A stretch of 64,000 nucleotides of DNA from Micropterix aruncella (taxonomy: Eukaryota; Arthropoda; Insecta; Lepidoptera; Micropterigidae). Both the position numbers and the translations under genes were made by a program. Shown piece by piece: positions 1-11,410 of this stretch; within the stretch, counting starts at the first letter, position 1; every line of letters starts with the position of its first letter. Location of the stretch: NCBI GenBank assembly GCA_944548615.1, contig OX155961.1, positions 14,922,550 through 14,986,549 of the forward strand, given 5' to 3'. The notes below the pieces were generated by a model that had not been told where the DNA came from, made no database searches, and worked only from the letters and a program-made list of their open reading frames with translations.

Positions 1-310
1 ACTTACTTTGTGGCTGTTTGAGACCGACAAGGAAAAGGTAGCTGAAATAATTACATATCTTCGTTTAAAACGACAAGTTATGAATTTAATTAATTATTAC
101 AATTATACTAATAAATAAGTGTATGTAATTGCAAATGTACGTAAATATTACAAGTAGGTAAATGAGAATAATATATGTAAAATGTTTAATATTATATAAA
201 CATGTAAAATGTTACCATAGTTTTTAATTGCAGTATAAAATTACGTGCGCATCTTAATTTAAAAGAAAAGAATTTACCCTAGTACGAGCATTAACATAGT
301 TAGGTAGTTT
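1..310. other. AT-rich sequence, nothing recognised
   Basis: Very AT-rich DNA without a convincing reading frame, repeat end or RNA structure that I could identify. Confidence 0.5.
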
Positions 311-420
311 TTAAGACATAATTTGTATACAACTTTCTCTTAAATACAGCGATATGTGCTTCATCCGACTAAAAAGCTGTTCACAAACATAAGCGTTTCC
401 AAATAGAGAAATCATGGTCA
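311..420 (-). pseudogene. hAT transposase C-terminal fragment
   Basis: The minus strand encodes FGNAYVCEQLFSRMKHIS followed by an LRESC-type segment and a stop. This resembles the hAT dimerisation motif (xLFGSTYxCEqxFSxMKhxKS..R) of SCAND3/GTF2IRD2-like transposases. Only the last ~35 residues remain. The upstream frame (421-526) does not look like transposase, so this is a short relic. No terminal inverted repeats were found around it. Confidence 0.55.
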
Positions 421-843
421 GAGCATACGAGTATTTGTAAACCGTATTGTAAACCGTAAACTCGTATTTGCAAACCGCCCGGATATTTCTCCTGCGAAAA
501 ATCACCACTTGTGCGATGCTTGACAATTCAAATCCGTATTTTCATCCAATGCTATAGCATAAAATATGAACTCAAATGCTCGAGTTTTCAATTTATATTC
601 AATATGTTTTCCAATGTCGTCGAACCGCCTAGTATCGGTATGATGAGAAGGCTAATTTTTGAATAATCTAGCATGAGCCTGAATATAGAAAATGTTGTTT
701 GAAGGTTTAAATTTCAATAAAAGTTGTTATTTTTCAAACTCTCAACTCCGCGGGCCTCAAGTTCTCACTCGGCGAGCCTCGGGTTGATGCCTCTTTACCC
801 CCCCCCCCCCCCCCCCCCCCATCCCCTCGCCTTCAACAGGTAG
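421..843. repeat. Unassigned AT-rich DNA with a poly(C) tract
   Basis: No gene is visible. A homopolymer of about 24 C residues lies at about 798-821, just upstream of the family A copy. Its length will be unreliable in sequencing. Confidence 0.6.
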
Positions 844-856
844 TGTACTCACATCA

Positions 857-1523
857 GGTGGTGAACGGTTTCGTGTAGCTAGGGCCACAAGATCCACTTT
901 GTTCTCGGATCGGCTCAATTCACGAATCAGCTCCTATTTAGAAGCCTCCTCGTGTAGAAGGCTACCCCAGGTAAGACTCTCGGTCTCAGGCCTCAAAAGC
1001 TTGGTGGATCGGTTTCTACCGGCGGGATTGCATTCCGGCGGCACTGGACGGTTTGCGCACCGGTCGGCAAAGCCAATCGGTTGTGCATTCTGACTAATTG
1101 CTGAAGGGGTCTGGAGACTATGGAATACACAAATACACATTTCCTAAGCAGCGGGAGTGGATATTGACCTGTTGTCATGCCACTCTTGAAATGACCTTGG
1201 GCCACTGGATCCCGTGTGGCACTATGGGCAAAGAACACCCAGGTCCGCGATAAATTCTAACTGAATTACCGCTGTAATACAACAGGTAGAGGTCGCGTAA
1301 GCGACTTCGGACCCGTAACCAGTCAGGAGGACGGAGGTATCCTGAAGGTTAATTCCAGATGGAGATATCCTACCAAAACTGGTAGTTAGGGGATGAGTTT
1401 GCCCGCTGGGTACCTTTCCCGGTGCCTCGCGCGTCGGTCTCTAACGGGCTGCTGGCGAGCTATACAGTAGATTTGTCTTGTCTCAAGTCTTCTACGCTCA
1501 TCCCACAGTCTACACCGCCCTAC
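857..1523 (+). mobile_element. Family A retroposon copy A1 (subfamily B), complete with TSD
   Basis: A ~667-bp copy of the most abundant interspersed family in this window. The 13-bp sequence TGTACTCACATCA flanks it on both sides (844-856 and 1524-1536), which marks a target-site duplication. Its start (GTAGCTAGGG near 876), the GATCCAC block and the central CTACCAAAACTGGTAG palindrome are shared with the 49,698 copy. It has no open reading frame of note, no terminal inverted repeats and no poly(A). The strand is given in the sense inferred from the 5'-truncation pattern of the family. Confidence 0.75.
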
Positions 1524-1539
1524 TGTACTCACATCATTT

Positions 1540-2324
1540 TCAAACCTCGTTTATGTCTATGTTTAAGGATACTATGTTTTGCACCCGTAGTCTTCTCTGA
1601 ATAAGAATATTATGCAAGTGTATATAAATATATACAGTAATAACGTTATTGCCTAAATAAGCTCGTGCATAAAAAGACATAGGAGTGTAATTGCGGTCTT
1701 CGCGTTTGTCCCATGAGGATATTCGTATAAGCGCGGCGGGAATAAGCCAATATGCACCTTTACGCGCTTGGGCTGAAGGGTGAAAGTCGTCCGTCGCTCG
1801 GTTGGAGTGGAGAAGGGTTCGCGGCTCAAAGCAGCCGCTCATCCCCTAATTGAAACGAGCCCTGGGGTACGCAACTATTGCATCTACAAGCCATGGTACG
1901 AAGAGTCATGACGACGGGAAAGTTGCGGAGTTTACAAAACAGGTTTTTACAGGTATGACCATCCTGTCTCCGGAAAACTTTAGATTCCTCTCTTATGAGC
2001 AGTGACATGCATGGCTAAAAATTAATGTCTACACATTGACAACACTAAAAAAATAAAAAAAAATAGACAGAAACATAAAATTGAAATTGAAACTAAAAAT
2101 AGACAAAGACTATATAAAAAAAACTACAGACGCTGCAAATTAGGGGTATCAGGATATCTCTTATCCTGGTTTTTATGGCAAGAGATAACCTATCACACTT
2201 AGTATTGGTACAGAACGCCACTATTCAATTAAATTAAAAAATAATAGTGACAATTATTTTTAAAAAAACAAATAGGCAAAAAAATCTAAAATCAATAATC
2301 ATTTTTTTTTATAAGTGCAGCAGC
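1540..2324. other. Unassigned intergenic DNA
   Basis: AT-rich flanks surround a more balanced segment at about 1690-2000. Short overlapping frames on the minus strand there match nothing I recognise. No repeat boundary was identified. Confidence 0.4.
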
Positions 2325-2510
2325 CATGTTGTCATGATGATACTTAGAACGGGCTATCAAAGTTGACCGTTGAGGAGTTCACTCGTTAGAAGCCAACCCT
2401 GTGTGCTGCAGTCCTGTCTTGGTGAAACTTAGAACGGGCTGTCGTAATTGAATGCATATACAGAATTTCGTATCTGTGCTGTTGACCGTTGAGGAGTCCT
2501 TTCGTCGGGA
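2325..2510 (-). repeat. Family D interspersed repeat, copy 1
   Basis: Contains TTGACCGTTGAGGAGT twice (about 2362 and 2483) and GAAGCCAACCCTGTGTGCTG once. The same blocks recur in reverse orientation at 11,215-11,410 and 48,045-48,450. The duplicated block gives the element an internal direct repeat of roughly 120 bp. Class unknown. Confidence 0.6.
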
Positions 2511-3105
2511 TCATTCGAATATATCGAATAGTAAATCTAAATTTCTTTGACACATAGCAGTCAATACTACGTGTATTATAATCATCCTTCTCGAAGGATT
2601 TACTTTAAATAAATGGGCGATACATAAGGATCTTTCATATCTCAAATTAAAGGAAGAACCTGGCATTTCACGAATCCATTTTAGTGCATTTTAGATGTTC
2701 TGATTCAGGGGGCTATTTTTCGATAGCAGATATAATACCTTATAATTAACAGGATGCTATTTATGGACGTTGACACCGTTTGTGAGCCGTGACATTTAAC
2801 TGGAATGTAATTTATTATGACTCAGGTTCAGATCGTCCACCTCCAAGTACGTTAAAATTTATATACACTCGACTTCCGATGGTTTGGTCCTTAAATCGCG
2901 TCGAAATCGTGTGTGGTTCATACCTTCCACTTTCGACTGGAAATTTGGAGGTTTTTAATGGAGCATTGGAGGCTCTGACCCAACCTGGCGCAGTTGGCAT
3001 TTGTAACCACATTTTTGTTTTCAGATTTGAGCCATCGCTTACCCAGAATGTGTAAATTACAGGTCAGTCGTTGATATCCATATCGTAAAAAATGAAGGGT
3101 TACTA
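2511..3105. other. Unassigned intergenic DNA
   Basis: An 88-codon frame at 2789-3055 (+) overlaps a 65-codon frame on the other strand. Neither resembles a known family. No repeat ends were seen. Confidence 0.4.
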
Positions 3106-3655
3106 ATGGGTCCGTGCAGATTGGCCAATCTATATGTCATCTGTGTTGTCAAACTCACGGTTCAACTCCTATCTAGTAGCCTGGTCGTAGAGAGACTTGA
3201 CCTGCCAGGGCCGCTGTGAGCTTCTGCCTCAGGCGTAATCCTGCAGTCGGAGGTGACTGGGATCAGTAGATCTCGAATTCGGAAGAATACCTCGGACGGA
3301 ACTGGGCGGTTTGCGTACCGGGCTGTGTCAGTCACGCTTACGCAATCCGGCGAATAACAGAGTGGTCTGGAGATGTATGTTTCCTATGACAGCGGTTGTC
3401 GGTGGTTGTCGACCTGACACATCTATCATTGAAACGATCCGTTTACCACCCAAACTCGAGAGACCATAACGGACAAAGAGCGCCTCGGTGCGCGATATAT
3501 TCAAACTAAATCACCGCTTATAAGGGGCAGAGACAACGCAAAGGTCTTCGAATTAGTGACCAGACCAAAGGACGGAGAAATCCGGCCAGGTTTGTGAGGG
3601 CGCGAGGTTGGCCCACTGGAATCACTACCCAGTGCCTCGCGGTAAGGCTTCAGAC
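3106..3655 (+). mobile_element. Family A retroposon copy A2 (subfamily C), 3' part missing
   Basis: Starts near TAATGGGTCCG, comparable to the TAATGGGCCC start of other copies. It carries the family blocks CAAACTCACGGTTCAACTCC, GCGGTTTGCGTACCG and the GTGCCTCGCGGTAAGG segment. It lacks the terminal segment that ends in GTCGACAACCCTA. It is most like the interrupted copy at 17,330-18,440. A second family A copy lies immediately downstream in opposite orientation. Confidence 0.6.
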
Positions 3656-3690
3656 TCAGGTCCAATTAACTTGCGTTTTTCACCGTTGTT

Positions 3691-4361
3691 GCTCAACTAG
3701 GGTTGTCGACTACAGCGGTCGAGCCCATCACCTCAGGAAGTTTTAACGATTAGTCGTTCTATCTCCCTGTGTGCGCAGAAGACTTGGGCAAAAACAGTCC
3801 ACCGTCTAGCTCTGCCACAAACCTGTAAGAGGCCAACGGCTTAACCGCGAGATAGCCAGGAGTGTTATCCAGCGGGCTTACACTCACGCCCTTACCTTCA
3901 ATTGCGACCAGATTACTCCAGTCTCTCGATTGGGTACGAGTTCGAGGTCGCTTGCGCGGTCCTTTCCCTTACGAAGCGGTGAAACGGTGTATACCGATCT
4001 ATCGCGGACCACGGCATCCTTTGCCCGGCTGTTCACCCAGGATCGGGTAGCCGATGGTCGTTTCAAGAGCAGTCGCCGTAAGGTCCGCAACGACCCGCGC
4101 TCTATAGGAAACAGTACTGCTTCCAGACTCCCCCGACTGTTAGTCAGAGTGCGCAATCGATTGGCTATGCCGCACGGTGCGCAGACCGTCCAGGAGCGCC
4201 AGAAGGTCGATTCCCAAGGGAAACTAACCATAAGGCCAGAGCTCCTACCCAGGCTCGCACTTCATGCGTGGAGGCCGTCGGATAGGTGTTGACCCGTGAG
4301 TGTGACCAACCCTGAACAGTATAGGTCTTCGTGGCCAACTCAGCAAGGGCCCATCAACTCC
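3691..4361 (-). mobile_element. Family A retroposon copy A3, full length with TSD
   Basis: A 671-bp copy whose sense strand is the minus strand. It is flanked by the 10-bp duplication CACCGTTGTT (3681-3690 and 4362-4371). On the plus strand it runs from CAACTAGGGTTGTCGACTAC to CAAGGGCCCATCAACTC. It serves as the reference for full length. Overlapping reading frames on both strands are not conserved in other copies, so the family is judged noncoding. Confidence 0.75.
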
Positions 4362-4371
4362 CACCGTTGTT

Positions 4372-4774
4372 ACTTAGTGCCGCACGGCTTGTTATAATAG
4401 CGGGTTATGGCCCGGGGGTACGGGTTACGCGGCAGGGCTGCAGCAGCAGAGGCAGCGGCGGCGCCCCGTCCTTCCGCTGATTTTATTACCACCGGAGCCC
4501 TCGCAGTAGTAATGTTGTTATTTGTGCTCGTTCGGTGAATAATTCGCGCTTCTCTTTGTGCTGAATGCTGGATTACAAATGATAGCCTGTACCATTGATT
4601 ATATAGCGCATTAGATTGTTTAACGTCGTACTACGATCCGGCAACTAAGATTTTACTATGAAACGCAAAGTGTAGATGCACACGTCGTTACAAGAATTGA
4701 TTAAACTTCTCTTATTATGTTAATATATCGCCTTCCGTGGTATAACGGCGTAATGTAGGTGGCGATCTAAACAC
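4372..4774. other. GC-rich patch then AT-rich DNA, no gene recognised
   Basis: A CAG/GCG-rich stretch at about 4430-4500 is followed by ordinary AT-rich sequence. I see no supported gene or repeat boundary. Confidence 0.4.
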
Positions 4775-4779
4775 GCCTT

Positions 4780-5610
4780 TTTTTAATTTATTTTTTTTAT
4801 TTCTTGAGTGGGGCTTTTTTAAGGTCTTTATGAGCCTTGTAACACTGCAACCATTGCTGATCTATTGTGTTCGCCACCTACTATAGTTCTGCGCTAAGCC
4901 TTGTGTCATTTAAGAACCGCAGCAGGCTTTTGGCGCCAGATTGTTTTACCTCCTCAGGTTGGAGGTAATGACCACCCAAGTGAGTGTATCTTTTACGCAT
5001 CAGCGGGCCACACTCGCACATGAGGTGCTGGGGAGTTTCCTTTGCTCCTTGGCAGAACCTGCACATTTTTGTGTCTGAGCTTGAGGTTGAACATGTGTTT
5101 GTTCAGGCCACAATGCCCCGTGAGCGCCCTCACCAGTATGCGTAGATTGTTACTATTTAGCGACAAGGCCTCACGGGCCGTCTTACGGTCGTAAGCCTTA
5201 ATTAGCGCTTTGGAATGATTCAACCCTGGCGTGTTGTTCCAGTGGTTGACGAATTGTTCTAAACATATTTGTTTGAGCATTAGGTTCGCAAGGCTTTTTG
5301 ATACGCCACAGTAAGTTTCAGGGCCGTATAACGTTCCTTTTGCTCCCGTCTTAGCAAGTTCGACGGCTTTTTCATTTCCTTCAATTACTCTGTTCTTTTC
5401 GTCCAGGGAATTCAGTGGTGATATGCAGTTTTGCACTAGCTTTGAATTAATAGTATTCGAGGCTAGTGCCATAAGAGCTGCTTTGCTATCCGAGTGGATA
5501 TAGATACGGTGGTTGGCGTAGTTCTTATGGAGGTTGATATCCGCACATTCAATAATGGCGTATACCTCCGCTTGGAATATGGAGGCGTATTTCTCCAAGT
5601 TAAAAAACAA
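4780..5610 (-). pseudogene. 5'-truncated RNase H-bearing LINE, ORF2 C-terminus
   Basis: The minus strand encodes an RNase H-like segment (FQAEVYAIIECA, then IYIHSDSKAALMAL, then EGNEKAVELAKTG). It continues through GHCGLNKHMFNLKL and, after a frame change near 5,030, into a CRFCQGAKETPQHLMCEC zinc-knuckle-like end. It is the same kind of protein tail as the intact LINE at 24,869-28,498. Between NRV and IEGNEKA the tryptophan/histidine region usual in RNase H (WVPGH-like) is missing, and the HSD residue set is split from its partner. The 3' UTR runs to about 4,780 in A/T runs. This is a dead 5'-truncated copy. Confidence 0.8.
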
Positions 5611-6807
5611 CCAAAAAAAAAAACAAAAACCAAGAACAAGACTGCGAAGAGAACGTTTAATGGGTTGTGACTTATCAAGACTTACCTACGTTCAGCTATA
5701 ACGCGAAAAAGGCGTACCTATCCTACTATTCTTAGCCACCAAGAAGAAGGCACAGCACAGATTTGTCTTGAAATAATAATGATGGAATTCATCTCGAGGA
5801 CAGTCGAAAGCAAATGGATATACGGCGTGCTATGTTCGATTAAACCGACATGGACTTCACGTATTTCATATATTTTATATTTTTGTATTAATCCAGTAAC
5901 GAAGTAGGTACCTAGCGTTGTACTGGCATGAAAAATATAGTAAAACTTTTAACACAGTCAGTCTTGTGTAATTATTTCATGATGTGCACACACTATGTTA
6001 TGAAATAAAATACATACAATAATCAAAAAAAAATATAATAAAAAAAAATATACTAAAAACATACCTATATTTATATTATGTCGATATATTATTTTTGCAT
6101 TTTTTTGACGAAGCTACCTTGCTTAGTACTGCTGGGCCAAGGTCAACCCCTCCCCCCCCCCCCCCCTTCTTTTCATCTCTAGATACTGTTCTCTAGATAA
6201 CCACCGACCGATTTGGGAATACTCTTTTGACTATCATTTACGACTGTTACGATTCCGACGTTGCTCGCTGAAATATCGTTTTTGCGTCCGATGTACGGAA
6301 TAATACCAGGAGTTTTGTGATCGCGCGAAAATTTCAAGATTTTAATGGATATTGATCAGCAAACTGGGCTTGGAAAACTTTAGTACTTTGTTCTTTGACC
6401 GAATGGTTACGTGACAGCACACACGGACGAAACTACTAAATCTAATTGATTCAAATTTGGTATGTGGGGTTCTTTTCGGTATGTCTCTCAGTCAGTTTGA
6501 AATTATTTAGACGTAAGCGTAGCATCCACAGATACTAAAACCATAATAGGATTCCTATTAGAGTTGCACAATTGTGTTGTTTTTTCTGCCTGTACACAAC
6601 AAGTATGAACAACAATACATATTATTAAAAAAAAAATACTTATGTACTTTTAACAACCATCTTTTTAACTAGAACAATAAGGATTCCACAAACACTCTGA
6701 AATGTATAGTTATCAATCATTCTACCTAAATTAAAAGTCTGCACAAAGTTGTTTGTACCAGTATGTATCCTATCCATATAATGGATAGGTATTCGTCTAT
6801 ATCAGAG
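5611..6807. other. Unassigned intergenic DNA with poly(C) tract
   Basis: AT-rich DNA with an A-rich run at the truncated LINE junction and a C17-type homopolymer near 6150. No gene or defined repeat was recognised. Confidence 0.5.
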
Positions 6808-7270
6808 GTTACTAAACTTTCTCGTCGACCACTTTTACTGGTCTCGGTGGATCCCTTGCTGTTACATTTCTACCAGATTCCCAAAATATTGCAAGCACAG
6901 CACAAGTCGTTTTTCGACCCTTTGCACGTCTGAACAAGCATTGCGGGGGAAGCGGGCGGCGCTTTGAAAGTCTCGACACGTTTGTACTTAATATCGAATA
7001 TGCAAGTTTTCACAAGTAACAGTCGCTGACCTTCTTAAAATACACTACTCAAAGAAATTAAGGGAGGTTTAAAAGAAGAAAAATAATGCTAAATAAACAT
7101 TGATAGGTAAAGCCAACATTTTTGTTTTGTGCTATCGAAATCAGATAAATTTTCGTGGACCCCCACTTACAACTTGTGGAACCCACATTTTTTTTCACGC
7201 CAACGTAGACCCCTGTCGAGTCTCCTGTTGGCCCCTGGAGGTCCACCTGGACCACTTTGGGAATCACTTT
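6808..7270. repeat. Possible decayed hAT-like element ends
   Basis: The left side reads CAGAGGTTACTAAACTTTCT followed by CGTCGACCAC. The right side reads GTGGACCACTTTGGGAATCA. Both resemble hAT CAGNGGTTCCCAAA termini facing each other. No 8-bp target duplication is evident, so the pairing is tentative. Confidence 0.3.
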
Positions 7271-8076
7271 TATTTTCATTTATATATTTCAGAATTAATC
7301 TAATCTAAAACATTGATTTGCTTACATAAATAACAGGAACCGAATGGCAAAATCTTAACCTTTTGCATATTTGATTCTGTCACCCAACTGGGACTAGCCC
7401 GTTCTATGGTGGAAAGGACTCTAATATTACAATCAAGTTTGCTTGATTTCTTGATTGCTTATAAATGTACGTTTTGGTAATGTAATGTAAGTTTTAGTAA
7501 AAAGCTAATAACACTCAATTGCCCTAAAGTGTGGTCTTCAAAAAAAATTTATAATATTAAAAAAATAATAAAAGATAACATAATAAATAAAATGTAATTT
7601 CATTATATAATCGGCAATAATATAAAATTCGATTAAATAATATAAATAAAGTTATATGTGAGAAAAGAAAGAAACAGTCATTAATATTTAATATATGCTA
7701 AGTAATATAGGATTTAATATAAAAATATCTAGTCAAAAAAAGTACAATTCATTGTCAAAATAATATATAACAACAATGTCAAATATTTTTTGGCAGTTAG
7801 TTCAATGTTAAAATATACTCAACATATATGTTTAAAAATATGTTATTAATTTGTGCACCTAAGTTTTATTAAACTATTATTTCTAACATTTGATGTATGG
7901 TTAGTCTGCCATGATTTTAGTATTTAGTAGTCGTATTTACAACCTGGGAATTATAGATCTTCGTTCAGTGTAGCTTATTTTTCAGTTTCAAAATTATTTG
8001 GCGGTCAATCCTGCTTTTTACAATGTAAAAATCTATTTTTTTTTTATTTTTGATAAATCGATTTAATGATATAACT
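7271..8076. other. AT-rich DNA, nothing recognised
   Basis: Long A/T stretches with no coding or repeat signal that I could support. Confidence 0.5.
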
Positions 8077-8259
8077 TTAAGCACCGCTGTACAAATATGA
8101 CGAGCCGTAATGCGCCGCCAGGGAGCGATAATCTTTGCTGGTGGCTTGAGGCTCCAGGCTTTCCCCCTCCCTATATCGCCTTGCCGCGCACGTATAAGTT
8201 TGCGAAGCGCTGAATGAAGTCGTTAGTCCCCGCTGGGGTTTCACATAATCAAGAGCCAT
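8077..8259 (-). other. Unrecognised 60-codon frame of atypical composition
   Basis: A short open frame (MALDYVKPQRGLTTSFSASQ at its start) sits in a GC-balanced island within AT-rich DNA. The composition contrast could indicate an exon of a host gene or an unrecognised repeat. There is no clear splice acceptor or donor and no family resemblance, so I assign no function. Confidence 0.2.
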
Positions 8260-8639
8260 TTCGACACTATTTATTTTCCGCTTATGTTTGAGATCCTCCG
8301 TTTAGACGCCAGGGGCGTAGAGCCACGTCATCAATTGCGACGTGACGACAATTTATAAAAATCCAACCTTAAACAATGAGCAGGTCGCATCAATAGGTGG
8401 AAGTAAGGAAAAGTGATAGATAATATTTAATTTTAATAGGTGTTCTCACTGTGAAGACTGCTAGAATCAGACGAAACCCAGACGGGCCACAACTACCGAG
8501 AATACCACAAACCCGTGGACTTTATAGTAAGTAAATAATCCCGGTACAGAATTAGATTTGGGAAAACTGGCCGTTTCGTTTATTTTCATATATATTTATT
8601 TATTTCTAATATATCGTAAGTCAATCTTACATACGGCTG

Positions 8640-10021
8640 TTCCGACAATGCAACTACGACAACAATGCCAGTTAAACATTTCCAAATGCTGGACTGAAAT
8701 CTGATCCCTCAAATTATCGACCGATATCAGTACTTAATGTTTTAGCCAAAATTTTGGAAAAAATTGTAAATACGCAACTCTGTAATCACCTAGAAACCAA
8801 CCACATGCTATCCGAAAACCATTACGGCTTCAGATCCAAAATGGGAACACAAGAAACAATACTAAAAATGTCGGAGCATATCACTAGGTATGTAGACGCC
8901 AACAAAAAGTGTATTACTGTATTTCTCGACCTTGCAAAAGCCTTTGATACAACATCCCATGAAATATTCCTAATGAAACTTGGGAAATATGGTATTACGG
9001 GTATCGAACTAAACTGGTTTCGCAGCTATATTGGATCCCGAAAACAGCGTACCTGTATAGGCGATTCTTTTACTAATAGTCTTTACAATAATCTTGGGGT
9101 CCCACAAGGAAGTACTCTTGGGCCGACTCTCTTCCTACTTTACATAAATGGGCTTTGTTGAGAAATGGGCTTTACGTTGGTGCAGAAATAATATCCTAGG
9201 CTGACGATACTGCCCTCATATTCGAATCGAATAGTTGGGAAAGTGTATATAACAAGGCAGCTACCGGGATGAAAAGTGTTAAGGGCTGGCTTGATTATAA
9301 TCTGTTAACGCTGAACGTGGATTAAACTAAGCTTGTAGTCTTCAGCATAGATGCTCATCAGCAATCTCCACAAAATTATAACCTAGTTCTATACGAATGC
9401 GACAGTCTTGATTGTAACTTTGCACAAATTGAGCCTGTGCCTTTTGTAAAGTACCTAGGTGTTCATGTCGATAAACATCTCCAGTGGAAAATACATATCG
9501 AAAAGGTCGCCGAAAAGGTCCGTAAACTAATATATATTTTCAGGAGTATCAGAAATGTTCTTGATATGAAAACTCTGAGATCCATATATTGTGCTTTGGC
9601 ACAGTCACTGATGATGTATGGCTATATCGGTTAAGGCGGTGCGGCTAAACTGCACCTAGACCCACTAATAAAAGCTCAAAAAGCGGTAGTGAGAGTTATA
9701 AACAGGAAACCGTATCGCTACCCATCCGATTTACTTTTCAATGACTTCCAGATACTTGATATCAGACAGCTTTACATAAAATCGATTGTCACTTATTTTC
9801 ACCACAACACAGATCAGCATTCCAACCGAGATCACAAACACGACACAAGAAAAAAGCAAACCCAGAAGCAAATTCGGACGAACACAAGGTTTGCCCAGAG
9901 ACATTATTTGTTTCTGGCCCCTCGGATGTATGATGCATTCCTTGCGACACTCACCGACGGGCAGAAGCTGAGAACCAGTACCGCTTTCAAAGCTGAGGTC
10001 ACAAAATGTTTACGTGCATAA
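8640..10021 (+). pseudogene. 5'-truncated CR1/jockey-group LINE, reverse transcriptase pseudogene
   Basis: From 8,703 the frame reads DPSNYRPISVLNVLAKILEK, then YGFRSKMGTQE, FLDLAKAFDTTSH, GVPQGSTLGPTLFLLYING and a stop at 9,159-9,161. After a frame change, the catalytic YADD box appears as stop-ADD (TAG at 9,197-9,199). Downstream come FVKYLGVHVDKHLQW and the C-terminal end ...FLAPRMYDAF to the stop at 10,019-10,021. The domain order matches reverse transcriptases of CR1/jockey-type non-LTR elements. No RNase H is seen. At least two stops and one frameshift make it inactive. Its 3' UTR continues directly into a tandem array. Confidence 0.85.
8754..9161 (+). pseudogene. LINE reverse transcriptase palm fragment
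   Basis: This is the best preserved open stretch of the LINE pseudogene. It holds RT motifs for the finger and palm, with the first catalytic aspartate in LDLAKAFDT and the PQGS loop. It ends prematurely just before the YADD box. It is not an independent gene. Confidence 0.8.
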
Positions 10022-10023
10022 AG

Positions 10024-11135
10024 TAGAGGCTCATGAAAATTGTGTCTTAAAATAAAATAAAAAGTTTTTGCAATGATTTATTTTTGTTTATTCATATATT
10101 ATTATATACGTGTATATAAAGTATATATTGAATATATGTAGATACGTTTTGTATATATGTATGTGTGTGTGTATGTGTATATATATTTTTTATATGTAGA
10201 GCTCAGGAAAATTGTGTCCTAAAATAATAAAGAAAAGTTTTTGCAATTATTTATTTTTGTTTATTCATATATTATTATATACGTGTATATAAAGTATATA
10301 TTGAATATATGTAGATACGTTTTGTATATATGTATGTGTGTGTGTATGTGTATATATATTTTTTATATGTAGAGCTCATGAAAATTGTGTCCTAAAATAA
10401 TAAAGAAAAGTTTTTGCAATTATTTATTTTTGTTTATTCATATATTATTATATACGTGTATATAAAGTATATATTGAATATATGTAGATACGTTTCGTAT
10501 ATATGTATGTGTGTGTGTATGTGTATATATATTTTTTATATGTAGAGCTCATGAAAATTGTGTCCTAAAATAATAAAGAAAAGTTTTTGCAATTATTTAT
10601 TTTTGTTTATTCATATATTATTATATACGTGTATATAAAGTATATATTGAATATATGTAGATACGTTTTGTATATATGTATGTGTCTGTGTATGTGTATA
10701 TATATTTTTTATATGTAGAGCTCATGAAAATTGTGTCCTAAAAGAATAAAGAAAAGTTTTTGCAATTATTTATTGTTGTTTATTCATATATTATTATATA
10801 CGTGTATATAAAGTATATATTGAATATATGTAGATACGTTTTGTATATATGTATGTGTGTGTGTATGTGTATATATATTTTTTATATGTAGAGATCATGA
10901 AAATTGTGTCCTAAAATAATAAAGAAAAGTTTTTGCAATTATTTATTTTTGCTTATTCATATATTATTATATACGTGTATATAAAGTATATATTGAATAT
11001 ATGTATACCTATACGTTTTGTATATATGTATGTGTGTGTGTATGTGTATATATATTTTTTATATGTAGAGCTCATGAAAATTGTTTCCTAAAATAATAAA
11101 GAAAAGTTTTTGCAATTATTTATTTTTATTTATTC
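10024..11135 (+). repeat. 173-bp tandem array derived from a LINE 3' UTR
   Basis: About 6.4 nearly identical units begin with TAGAGCTCATGAAAATTGTG at 10024, 10197, 10370, 10543, 10716, 10889 and 11066. The spacing is 173 bp except for the last interval (177 bp). The first unit starts two bases after the LINE stop codon and differs most from the rest. Each unit contains AATAAAG and a (GT)n-rich segment. The 3' UTR of this LINE copy or its master seems to have been amplified in tandem. Confidence 0.9.
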
Positions 11136-11214
11136 ATATATGTTTTATTTATTTTTGGTATTTTTATTTTAAGGTATTTTATTTGAAGGTATTTTTGTTT
11201 ATTCATATATGTTC

Positions 11215-11410
11215 GTATCGATTACGAAACAGAACCGATTCGAAATTTTGTATGCACGTCCAATTATGATAGCCCGTACTAAGTTTCACCGCGATAGGGC
11301 TACTGTCCCCAGAGTTGGCTTCCAATTAGGGAGTCCTCAACGGTCAATAGCACAGAAACGAAATTTTGTGTACGCATTAAATTATGACTGCTGCACCGAA
11401 GGTTAGCTTG
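11215..11410 (+). repeat. Family D interspersed repeat, copy 2
   Basis: Contains GAAATTTTGTATGCACGTCC and later GAAATTTTGTGTACGCATTA, separated by AGTTGGCTTCC and CCTCAACGGTCAATAGCACAG. These are the same blocks as at 2,325 (inverted) and 48,045. The internal direct duplication is preserved. Confidence 0.65.

Noticed and set aside
844..1536. Family A as solo LTRs
   Set aside because: Termini are not TG/CA, target duplications are 10-13 bp rather than 4-6, and truncation is always from one side.
3884..4292. 115- and 120-codon frames on opposite strands in family A
   Set aside because: They overlap each other and are not preserved in the other family A copies, so they are chance frames in a GC-rich repeat.
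3691..4361. Family A as a Mutator-type DNA element because of ~10-bp duplications
   Set aside because: No terminal inverted repeats, variable duplication length and one-sided truncation fit retroposition better.
10140..11060. CRISPR-like array
   Set aside because: Units are contiguous 173-bp copies with no unique spacers in a eukaryotic setting.
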